Shown: in pieces, positions 16,842-23,504 of the stretch | Numbering within the stretch: the first letter of the stretch is position 1 | Layout: every line of letters begins with the position of its first letter | Assembly: GCA_015903945.1 (NCBI GenBank) | Contig: JABMDL010000002.1 | Coordinates: forward strand, 1 to 64,000 | Origin: Nitrospira sp. | Lineage (GTDB): Bacteria > Nitrospirota > Nitrospiria > Nitrospirales > Nitrospiraceae | Length of the DNA: 64,000 nucleotides | Reading direction: 5' to 3' | Position numbers and translations under genes: made by a program | The notes under the pieces: model-generated | What the model saw: only the letters and a program-made list of their open reading frames with translations | What the model was told of the DNA's origin: nothing | Databases searched by the model: none

Positions 16842-16886
16842 AGCACAGTTGCGTGTGTTAACTACCAGCATCACAGGAGGGTTCCG

Positions 16887-17063
16887 ATGGCAGTGCTGCT
16901 TCGGCGATACAAAGGCAACAATGGGATGATGCAAGAAGAACGAATTGATGACGATGATCGAATCGAGCGCTACATGCGGCTCTTCGAGAAGGACGATGTC
17001 AAAAAGTTGGAAACAGGGGTCAAGGTTTTTATTGAGAAGGATGAGTGGCAACTCCTCCCATGA
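16887..17063 (+). CDS. Small acidic protein, unknown
   Basis: 58 residues from ATG 16887, preceded by a perfect AGGAGG (16875-16880). The frame is open further upstream, but the ribosome-binding site decides the start. The protein starts basic (MAVLLRRYKGNNGMM) and becomes strongly charged (QEERIDDDDRIERYMRLFEK, then KKLETGVKVFIEKDEWQLLP). No membrane segment, Cys or known motif. A sigma70-like promoter lies just upstream, so it is probably a real single-gene unit. Confidence 0.6.
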   Translation: MAVLLRRYKGNNGMMQEERIDDDDRIERYMRLFEKDDVKKLETGVKVFIEKDEWQLLP

Positions 17064-17158
17064 ATCGGTAATGGATTACAGGTGAAGGCGGCACGGGAGA
17101 TCCGCAGGGGGTCGCGTACTCCTTCACCGCGTTCCATCTCCCCTCTGACCGGTCCACC

Positions 17159-17362
17159 ATGACGTATTGGGTTCACATCGCCCGGTCAATCGATCGTGTG
17201 ACGTTGCATCGCGATCGGTGTTCCGAGGTACCGTCGAATGCCACTTCCAGCGACTTTTGGGAAGGGGGATGGTTCGACTATCCGGATAAGGAGCGGGCAG
17301 TGCACGCCATGGAACAGGCCGGGGCAAACCATCAGCGGCGATGTCCGCTCTGCAAACCATAG
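17159..17362 (+). CDS. Small Cys/His protein, unknown
   Basis: 67 residues: MTYWVHIARSIDRVTLHRDR, then a Cys, an aromatic block (DFWEGGWFDYP) and a C-terminal CPLCKP. The spaced pattern H-x(3)-C...H...C-x2-C suggests a zinc-binding fold. I recall small bacterial proteins of the same shape but no named family. No clear ribosome-binding site precedes ATG 17159. An inverted repeat (GGTGAAGG near 17081, CCTTCACC near 17122) lies upstream. Confidence 0.55.
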   Translation: MTYWVHIARSIDRVTLHRDRCSEVPSNATSSDFWEGGWFDYPDKERAVHAMEQAGANHQRRCPLCKP

Positions 17363-17381
17363 CGCTGCAGGTCTGAGTATC

Positions 17382-17440
17382 GAGGACTGAGGACGCTGTG
17401 GTCATGCCTGGAAGTCCTCAGCCCTCGGCCCTCAGTCCTC
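17382..17440. repeat. Intergenic inverted repeat (family C)
   Basis: GAGGACTGAGGAC (17382-17394) pairs with CCCTCAGTCCTC (17429-17440); a further GTCCTCAG copy lies at 17414. It separates the small Cys protein gene and the EamA transporter gene. Confidence 0.55.
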
Positions 17441-17460
17441 ACTACTCGCATCTTTAGATT

Positions 17461-18345
17461 ATGCCGCGACTCGCCTTGCTCCTGACGACGATCATCTGGG
17501 GCGCGACATTTCCTGCCACCAAGGCGGCTTTGGAACAGATCCCGCCGTTCTCATTCTTGCTGCTCAGGTTTTTTCTTGGTGCCGTGCTTGTGGGGATCTG
17601 GTTCGTGCTGGCACGGCGTGCGTTTCAGCGTGACCGCACGATGTTGAGGGCCAGTGCGATCACGACGGTGTTTCTCTTTCTCGGCTATGTGTTGCAAACC
17701 GTCGGTCTTCGGTATACGAGCGCATCCAATTCCGCCTTCTTGACGGCGTTGTACGTCGTGTTTGTCCCGTTGATTCTCAGGCGATTCGACGGCCGCGTGC
17801 TGCTGGCCACGGCGATCGCGGTGGCCGGGCTCTGGCTGCTGGTGAAACCCACAGCCGGCGTGAACATCGGAGATCTGCTGACGCTGGGGTGCGCTGTCGC
17901 CTTCGCGGGACACATCGTCTGTCTGGAGCGGTTCACCCGCGCGTTTGACGCGCCGTCGCTCTTAATATGGCAGATGGCCGCGACGACACTGCTCCTCATT
18001 CCGGTGACCTGGTGGGAGCAGGCACCGGCCGAGGCCTTTGTCCCCACGGCTGTGCTGTTGATCGGGCTAGGGATCACTGGCGGGTTGGCCACCGGGGCAT
18101 TCGCCGTTCAAATGTGGGTGCAGCAGTTTGTTCCGGCGCAGCAGGTGGCGCTGGTGTTCGCCTCGGAGCCGGCCTATGCTGCCTGGCTCTCCTGGTATTT
18201 CTTGGGCGAGACATTAGATCTCCAAGGATGGGTCGGAAGCGGGTTGATCTTATTGGCGGTGGTCATCGGGGCATTTGAAAGCCGGAAGGAGCCGCCTTCA
18301 GATGAGATGGCGCAGCCGGCCTCACTGGATGCAGCAAAGGTCTGA
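17461..18345 (+). CDS. EamA/DMT-family transporter
   Basis: 294 residues with about ten hydrophobic helices and the internal two-fold repeat of the drug/metabolite transporter superfamily. The first EamA half starts ALLLTTIIWGATFPATKAAL and contains GLRYTSASNSAFLTALYVVFVPL. The second repeats the pattern (LLTLGCAVAFAGHIVCLERF, QQFVPAQQVALVFASEPAYA, WVGSGLILLAVVIGAFE). It should be an inner-membrane metabolite or drug exporter; the substrate cannot be assigned. There is no clear ribosome-binding site before the ATG, which lies just after a family-C hairpin. Confidence 0.9.
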   Translation: MPRLALLLTTIIWGATFPATKAALEQIPPFSFLLLRFFLGAVLVGIWFVLARRAFQRDRTMLRASAITTVFLFLGYVLQTVGLRYTSASNSAFLTALYVVFVPLILRRFDGRVLLATAIAVAGLWLLVKPTAGVNIGDLLTLGCAVAFAGHIVCLERFTRAFDAPSLLIWQMAATTLLLIPVTWWEQAPAEAFVPTAVLLIGLGITGGLATGAFAVQMWVQQFVPAQQVALVFASEPAYAAWLSWYFLGETLDLQGWVGSGLILLAVVIGAFESRKEPPSDEMAQPASLDAAKV

Positions 18346-18378
18346 AGGCCGGATTGAGTTGAAGAAAGAAGGACTCAC

Positions 18379-18849
18379 ATGGCACAAAAATTTGGGAACG
18401 GTCGCTGGGTGCAGGAAGGGTTTTTAGATAATCGCGTCGAGGGTACCGTCGTAGGGCGGGTGGTGTTTGCGGCGATCGGGCCGGTGGACTTTTATCTCAC
18501 CGGTAACTTCAAACCCGACATTGCGGGTGAGGTCATCTGCTTCCGCAACGGTCGATTCGAGGATGAAGAGATGGCTGCGCAGGTGATCGGAGACATGGAC
18601 AATCCTCAGACCGGAACGGTGAATCTCATTTCGTTCGATCCGCACCCGAATCTTGTGCCGCATCCCTATGTGGAATGGTTCTCGGCAAGCAACAACCATT
18701 ACCGGTTTGAGCTCAATCCGGACGAGGCCTGGGTTGTGCCGGCATCGGAGCGCAGCGACATCGATCGGGAAAGCCAGAGGATTCGAGACACCCTGGCCCT
18801 TCGTACGGACGAACCGCGACGGCGCACTGAAGATTCGGAGTGGGTGTGA
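18379..18849 (+). CDS. Hypothetical protein, unknown family
   Basis: 156 residues with a good ribosome-binding site (AGAAGGACTCAC). No signal peptide or membrane segment. The sequence begins MAQKFGNGRWVQEGFLDNRV, followed by a beta-rich part (GTVVGRVVFAAIGPVDFYL, DIAGEVICFRNGRF) and an acidic/basic C-terminus (RSDIDRESQRIRDTLAL). No motif that I recognise. It lies 33 bases after the EamA gene on the same strand and converges on the first desaturase gene with 19 bases between. Confidence 0.7.
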   Translation: MAQKFGNGRWVQEGFLDNRVEGTVVGRVVFAAIGPVDFYLTGNFKPDIAGEVICFRNGRFEDEEMAAQVIGDMDNPQTGTVNLISFDPHPNLVPHPYVEWFSASNNHYRFELNPDEAWVVPASERSDIDRESQRIRDTLALRTDEPRRRTEDSEWV

Positions 18850-18868
18850 GCGCAGGCCGAAAATCCGC

Positions 18869-19912
18869 TCAGGCCGGAATTTCTTCCGCCGAAACAGGCA
18901 CGGTCACCGGAACTTTCATCTCAATCGGCCGGTTGAGCGCGCGCTGCTCCGATTCCTGTTTGCTGATACCTTCCCTCACATAGCGCGGTACGTTACGAAT
19001 GTCCCAGACCATCCCCAACTGCTCCAGCAACTTCAGGCCGTAGTAGGTCAGATCGATTTCCCACCAATAGAATCCCTGCCTAGTGGAGGCGGGATAATAA
19101 TGGTGGTTATTGTGCCAGCCTTCCCCCATGGTAATGAGGGCCAGGAAGAAATTGTTCCGGCTATCATCGCCGGTCACGTACCGCTGCGAGCCGTAGACAT
19201 GTGAGAGCGAATTGATCGTGCAGGTGCCGTGAAAGAGCGCCACGGTTGAGATGAAAAATCCCCAGATCAACATTTGCGAGCCGTTGGTGCCAAGCCCCGG
19301 CGCCTGGACTTCCAGCAACCAGCCCAGTCCGAACATTCCAAAACCGGTGATGGTGGGAATAAGAACATCGAATCGGTCGAGAAACCGAAGTTCAGGAAAC
19401 TTGGCGAAATCGGCGATCGCTTTGAGCCGCGGTGCATAGTACGTTTGCGACATCACCCAGCCCATGTGCGACCAGAGAAATCCCCCCTGCCGCGGGGAGT
19501 GAACATCCTCTGGTGTATCCGACGCGATATGGTGATGGCGATGATGCCCGGCCCACCACAAGGGGCCGCGTTGGGCGCAGGAGCCGCCCAGCAGCGCGAA
19601 TAAAAACTGCACGGTACGCGAGGTCTTGAAGGTGCGATGCGAAAAATACCGATGGTACCAGCCGGTAATGGCAAACATGCGTATAAAATAGAACGCGACG
19701 GCGACAGCGACGGCGGTCCAACTCCAGCCGACCCAAAATACGCCCAAGCACATGAGATGGACGGCAATGAACGGGACGCTGCGGAACCAATCGACTTTCG
19801 GCGGGCCATCCAGCTTCATTTTTTCCAGGCCGGCCCAGGAGTCGAACCAGCGCAGAAACGCATAGAAGCCGGCCTCGGCCTTGTTCGAGTGGAGAGTGCG
19901 CACGTCTGACAT
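18869..19912 (-). CDS. Acyl-CoA/fatty-acid desaturase (copy 1)
   Basis: 347 residues with the three histidine clusters of membrane di-iron acyl desaturases: HRYFSHRTFK, HRHHHIASD and HNNHHYYPASTRQG. Four hydrophobic helices surround them (FIAVHLMCLGVFWVGWSWTA, VAVAVAFYFIRMFAITGWY). It probably introduces a delta-9-type double bond into acyl-CoA or lipid-bound chains, using O2 and an electron donor. CGGAGGTATTCG precedes the ATG. A paralogue at 20256 is very similar throughout, at both protein and DNA level. A promoter with TATAAT at 20083-20088 and a long leader lie upstream. Confidence 0.93.
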   Translation of the reverse strand: MSDVRTLHSNKAEAGFYAFLRWFDSWAGLEKMKLDGPPKVDWFRSVPFIAVHLMCLGVFWVGWSWTAVAVAVAFYFIRMFAITGWYHRYFSHRTFKTSRTVQFLFALLGGSCAQRGPLWWAGHHRHHHIASDTPEDVHSPRQGGFLWSHMGWVMSQTYYAPRLKAIADFAKFPELRFLDRFDVLIPTITGFGMFGLGWLLEVQAPGLGTNGSQMLIWGFFISTVALFHGTCTINSLSHVYGSQRYVTGDDSRNNFFLALITMGEGWHNNHHYYPASTRQGFYWWEIDLTYYGLKLLEQLGMVWDIRNVPRYVREGISKQESEQRALNRPIEMKVPVTVPVSAEEIPA

Positions 19913-20040
19913 TCGAATACCTCCGGGTCAGGGATCGGCGTACGCTGTGCTCTGAACAGCACGCCGAGGTCCCGATTCAGTTGAACGATCTCGCGGCGCT
20001 CGAGTAGTGAAAAATGAGGCAGACCGCAGAGCCCGAATCA

Positions 20041-20057
20041 CCGAAGCGATGCTTCGG
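20041..20057 (-). promoter_or_regulatory. Leader hairpin of desaturase copy 1
   Basis: CCGAAGC-GAT-GCTTCGG is a perfect 7-base stem with a 3-base loop. It lies between the TATAAT at 20083-20088 and the desaturase start at 19912, so it would be near the 5' end of the mRNA. A second stem (GCTGT...ACAGC near 19945) lies closer to the gene. Confidence 0.4.
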
Positions 20058-20082
20058 CATTCAGTCGGACTAATGGACCTTC

Positions 20083-20093
20083 ATTATACACAA
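20083..20093 (-). promoter_or_regulatory. -10 region of desaturase copy 1 (TTGTGTATAAT)
   Basis: On the minus strand, TTGTGTATAAT followed by GAAGGTC. The -10 box matches consensus exactly, but no good -35 is visible. The equivalent spot upstream of copy 2 reads TGTACAATGAAGCAGGTC, so the element is conserved between the two genes. Confidence 0.5.
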
Positions 20094-20255
20094 AACGATT
20101 CAAAAAATGAACCCCGGATTTTGAGGGGAGAATCGGTAGCGTTTCTCTGCGAACGGCAAAGGGTCCGGTTTGGTCGAGCGGGAAGGCTGAGGCTCACCTC
20201 CCGGGATCGTGCCATACGCCATCACCATAGGCCCGTTGCTCTTCAGCCAATCAAC
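20094..20255. other. Rest of the gap between the desaturase genes, no gene seen
   Basis: No coding pattern is visible between the copy 1 promoter and the end of copy 2. The sequence near 20117 contains CCCCGGATTTTGAGGGG, a weak stem. Confidence 0.5.
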
Positions 20256-21230
20256 CTACGCCGCAATTGATTCCAGCTTGCTCTTGCCGTCGCGCACGTA
20301 GTCAGGCACGCCGCGGACATCCCATACGAGACCCAACCACTCCATGGCCTTCAGGCAATAATAGGTCAGATCGATTTCCCACCAATAGAACCCCTGCCTG
20401 GTGGAGGCAGGGTAGTAATGGTGATTGTTGTGCCAGCCTTCACCCATCGTGATGAGCGCCAGGATGAAATTGTTCCGACTGTCGTCGCCGGTTTGGTACC
20501 GCTGCGAGCCGTAGACGTGCGAGAGAGAATTAATCGTACAGGTCCCGTGGATCAGGGCGACGGTGGACACGAAGAATCCCCAGATCAGCATCTGCGGGCC
20601 ATTGGTGCCCAAACTAGGCGCGAAGGTTTCCAGCAGCTTCCCAAGCCCAAACATGCCGAATCCGGTGAGGGTGGGGACGAGGATATCAAACCGGTCCAGA
20701 AACCGGAGTTCCGGGTATTTGGCAAAATCCGCGATCGCTTTCAACCGCGGCGCGAAATGGGTCTGTGAGGTAAACCAGCCGATATGCGACCAGAGAAATC
20801 CCCCGTGGCGTGGTGAGTGGACGTCATCCGGTGTGTCGGACGCGATGTGGTGATGGCGATGATGGCCGGCCCACCACAAGGGGCCGCGTTGGGCGCAGGA
20901 GCCGCCCAGCAGCGCGAATAAGAACTGCACGGTGCGGGAGGTCTTGAACGTGCGATGGGAAAAATACCGGTGATACCAGCCGGTGATGGCAAACATGCGG
21001 ACGAAGTAGAAGGCGACGGCCACGGCCACGGCGGTCCAGCTCCAGCCGACCCACATGACGCCGAAGCACATCAGATGGACGGCGATGATGGGAATACAAC
21101 GAAGCCAGTCCACACGCGGGACGCCACCGGTGTTCATGCGCTCCAAGCCTGCCCAGGAATCGAACCAGCGGAGGATCGTCAACCAGACTTCCTGCGATAC
21201 CGTCGATTGCGAATGACTGATCGAAGCCAT
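20256..21230 (-). CDS. Acyl-CoA/fatty-acid desaturase (copy 2)
   Basis: 324 residues from ATG 21230, which has GGAGGTAAAGGT upstream; the open frame to 21335 has no such site. The histidine boxes are the same as in copy 1 (HRYFSHRTFK, HRHHHIASD, HNNHHYYPASTRQG). A 56-base stretch is identical in DNA between the copies, including synonymous sites (about 19551-19606 here matching 20869-20924), which suggests recent duplication or gene conversion. The N- and C-termini differ, so the two may differ in partner or chain-length preference. A separate promoter exists (see below). Confidence 0.93.
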   Translation of the reverse strand: MASISHSQSTVSQEVWLTILRWFDSWAGLERMNTGGVPRVDWLRCIPIIAVHLMCFGVMWVGWSWTAVAVAVAFYFVRMFAITGWYHRYFSHRTFKTSRTVQFLFALLGGSCAQRGPLWWAGHHRHHHIASDTPDDVHSPRHGGFLWSHIGWFTSQTHFAPRLKAIADFAKYPELRFLDRFDILVPTLTGFGMFGLGKLLETFAPSLGTNGPQMLIWGFFVSTVALIHGTCTINSLSHVYGSQRYQTGDDSRNNFILALITMGEGWHNNHHYYPASTRQGFYWWEIDLTYYCLKAMEWLGLVWDVRGVPDYVRDGKSKLESIAA

Positions 21231-21252
21231 ACCTTTACCTCCACGTCGGCCA

Positions 21253-21286
21253 AGACCTGCTTCATTGTACAGCAAGACATCCGCTT
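21253..21286 (-). promoter_or_regulatory. Promoter of desaturase copy 2
   Basis: On the minus strand, TGGACA, a 16-base spacer, TACAAT, then GAAGCAGGTC. The -10 surroundings resemble those of copy 1 (TGTAYAATGAAG). Confidence 0.4.
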
Positions 21287-21314
21287 GTCCACTATTAGCT
21301 CCCCGGGCGCCAAT

Positions 21315-21344
21315 TTGACAGGCTCGTCTGCCCATCTCTAGAAT
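21315..21344 (+). promoter_or_regulatory. hemE promoter, probably leaderless
   Basis: TTGACA (21315-21320) matches consensus exactly, followed by an 18-base spacer and TAGAAT (21339-21344). Only 8 bases separate the -10 box from the hemE ATG at 21353, and no Shine-Dalgarno is present, so transcription should begin at or next to the start codon. Confidence 0.65.
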
Positions 21345-21352
21345 GCGAATCC

Positions 21353-22378
21353 ATGAACGATCGTTTTCTCAGAGCGTGCCGTCGCGAACCGGTCGACTGC
21401 ACTCCGGTGTGGTTCATGCGCCAAGCAGGGCGCTACATGGCCGAGTACCGGACTCTGCGGGCCAAACATTCGATTCTCGAGATGTGCAAGACGCCGGAGT
21501 TGGCCGCGCAGGTGACACTCCAGCCGATCGACCGATTTCCGCTCGATGCCGCGATCATTTTCGCTGACATTCTCCTCCCCCTGGAGCCCATGGGCCTCAC
21601 GTTAGAATTTGCCCAAGGCGAGGGGCCGGTTATCCACAATCCGGTCCGGGACCGTGCGGCGGTGGAGCGGCTGAAGGTCATTGATGGCGGTGAGCTTGAC
21701 TATGTGGCCGAAGCAATCCGGCAAACCCGGCGCGCGCTCAATGGGCGCGTCCCGTTGATCGGCTTCGCGGGCGCCCCGTTCACGCTCGCCAGCTACGCAA
21801 TCGAAGGCGGAGGGTCTCGCAACTATCTCCACACGAAACAGATGATGTATAGCGATCCCACGGCCTGGCATAAGCTTATGGATAAGTTCGCGCGGGTCAT
21901 TACCGGGTATCTCAGGCGGCAAATCAAGGCAGGTGCTCAAGCCGTTCAGCTGTTTGACAGTTGGGTCGGGTGTCTCTCGGCCGGAGATTACGCGGAATAT
22001 GTGATGCCGCACGTCCAGTTGATTTTCGAAGGGCTCAAACGCGAAGGCGTTCCGCTGATTCATTTTGGCACCGGCACGACGGCCATTCTCCGGCAGATGC
22101 GCGAGGCGGGAGGGGACGTGATCGGAATTGACTGGCGGGTCCATCTGGATGAGGCCTGGACAATGGTCGGGCACGATCGCGCGGTGCAGGGCAACCTGGA
22201 CCCGCTCGTTTTGTTCGCGCCAATCCATGAAATTGAGCGGCGGGTCGAAGACATTCTGAGACGAGCGGGAGGCCGCGCAGGCCATATCTTCAATCTTGGG
22301 CACGGGATTCTTCCCTCGACGCCCGTCGATCATGTCGCCGCGACGATCGACATGGTCCACAAACTCAGCCAACGTTAG
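21353..22378 (+). CDS. hemE: Uroporphyrinogen decarboxylase
   Basis: 341 residues, the normal length. HemE decarboxylates the four acetate side chains of uroporphyrinogen III to give coproporphyrinogen III in haem synthesis. The N-terminal signature PVWFMRQAGRYMAEYR (near residues 22-37) contains the substrate-binding Arg residues. Other family segments are ALDAAIIFADILLPLEPMG-type DAAIIFADILLPLEPM, GFAGAPFTLASYAIEG and LFDSWVGCLS, and the C-terminal FNLGHGILPSTPVDHV. The family start fits ATG 21353, which has no ribosome-binding site and a -10 box only 8 bases upstream. hemH and hemG follow on the same strand. Confidence 0.96.
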   Translation: MNDRFLRACRREPVDCTPVWFMRQAGRYMAEYRTLRAKHSILEMCKTPELAAQVTLQPIDRFPLDAAIIFADILLPLEPMGLTLEFAQGEGPVIHNPVRDRAAVERLKVIDGGELDYVAEAIRQTRRALNGRVPLIGFAGAPFTLASYAIEGGGSRNYLHTKQMMYSDPTAWHKLMDKFARVITGYLRRQIKAGAQAVQLFDSWVGCLSAGDYAEYVMPHVQLIFEGLKREGVPLIHFGTGTTAILRQMREAGGDVIGIDWRVHLDEAWTMVGHDRAVQGNLDPLVLFAPIHEIERRVEDILRRAGGRAGHIFNLGHGILPSTPVDHVAATIDMVHKLSQR

Positions 22379-22380
22379 GG

Positions 22381-22550
22381 AACGTGAAGCGTCATTCGTG
22401 AAGCGTATCTCGTCATGCAGGGTACAGGTTGCTGGTTCCGCGTTGCGTGAGACACGTTGCTCTAACGTCAAGCTCGAAGCGTGAAACTTACAATCCAAAA
22501 CTATTTTCGCTTCCTGCGCTTTACGAGATACGAGATACGAACGACGAGGA
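22381..22550. repeat. Dispersed intergenic repeat, family A (long copy)
   Basis: The gap between hemE and hemH holds CGTGAAGCGTCATTCGTGAA and GCGTATCTCGTC near its left end, and TACGAGATACGAGATACGAA plus CGACGAGGAACG near its right end. CGTATCTCGT and ACGAGATACG are exact reverse complements, so the ends can pair. The same words occur at 2849-2912. The right end also supplies the hemH ribosome-binding site (GAGGAACG). Confidence 0.65.
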
Positions 22551-22553
22551 ACG

Positions 22554-23504
22554 ATGTCTGAACGAACGCGTCCTACCGCGGTTCTCCTGATGGCCATGGG
22601 TGGGCCGGACTGCCTGGAGAACGTCGAGCCTTTTTTGCTCGATGTGCGGGGCGGACGTCCTACGCCGCCGGCTCTCATCGAGGAGATTCGGGAACGCTAT
22701 CGGGCCACGGGCGGGAAGTCTCCCGCGGTCGGCATCACACAGAGTCTGGCAAAAAAACTGGAACAACGGTTGAACGCATCGAGCCATGGCCGCTATCGTG
22801 TATACGTGGGCCTGCGGCATTGGCATCCGTTTATCAAGGAGACCTACGCCGAACTTCTGGCAGAACAGCCTGAACATATCATCGGTATCTGCATGGCGCC
22901 GCAACAGTCGTCGCTGAGTACCGGCGCCTACCGCAAGAAGGTTGAAGACGCGCGGTCGGCCTTTCAGAGCACGGTGCCGGTCACGTACGTCGGCGGGTGG
23001 AACCGGCATCCCAAACTGATTGCGGCGATCGTCAACAGTATCCGGCAGGCACTGTTGACATTTCCGGCCGAGGTGCGTCCGACCGTGCCGGTCCTGTTTA
23101 CGGCGCACAGTCTGCCGGAGCGAATCGTGGCGATGAAAGATCCCTATCCCGAAGAGGTCCGGGGAACGGTCGAAGCCGTAACGGCCTGTTTGGGAACCCA
23201 GCCGACGGTTTTTGCCTATCAGAGCCAAGGGCGATCCAATGAGCCCTGGTTAGGGCCGACCGTCGAGGCGACGCTCGACACCCTGCATCAGGCGGGACAT
23301 CGACATGTGCTGGTGGCTCCCATCGGATTTATCTGCGACCATGTGGAAACCCTGTACGATATCGACATTGAGTTAAAGCAATTGGCCTCCGGCAAGGGTA
23401 TGCAGCTTGAGCGGATCGCCATGTTGAACGACCAGCCGGCTCTGGTCGACACCTTGCTCGATATCCTGGCCGCCCACGAATCGTCACTCTGCCTTCCATC
23501 GTGA
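22554..23504 (+). CDS. hemH: Ferrochelatase
   Basis: 316 residues, typical for bacterial HemH, which inserts Fe2+ into protoporphyrin IX. Visible motifs are AVLLMAMGGPDCLENVEPFL at the N-terminus, VYVGLRHWHPFIKET (with the His used in metal entry), LFTAHSLPERIV and the C-terminal VLVAPIGFICDHVETLYDID with its conserved His and Glu. GAGGAACG precedes ATG 22554. It overlaps hemG by 4 bases (GTGA), which couples the last two steps of haem synthesis. No Fe-S-cluster Cys set is visible at the C-terminus. Confidence 0.95.
   Translation: MSERTRPTAVLLMAMGGPDCLENVEPFLLDVRGGRPTPPALIEEIRERYRATGGKSPAVGITQSLAKKLEQRLNASSHGRYRVYVGLRHWHPFIKETYAELLAEQPEHIIGICMAPQQSSLSTGAYRKKVEDARSAFQSTVPVTYVGGWNRHPKLIAAIVNSIRQALLTFPAEVRPTVPVLFTAHSLPERIVAMKDPYPEEVRGTVEAVTACLGTQPTVFAYQSQGRSNEPWLGPTVEATLDTLHQAGHRHVLVAPIGFICDHVETLYDIDIELKQLASGKGMQLERIAMLNDQPALVDTLLDILAAHESSLCLPS

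Noticed and set aside
21602-22678. A 358-codon open frame on the minus strand
   Set aside because: It lies opposite hemE and hemH and shows no protein family features.
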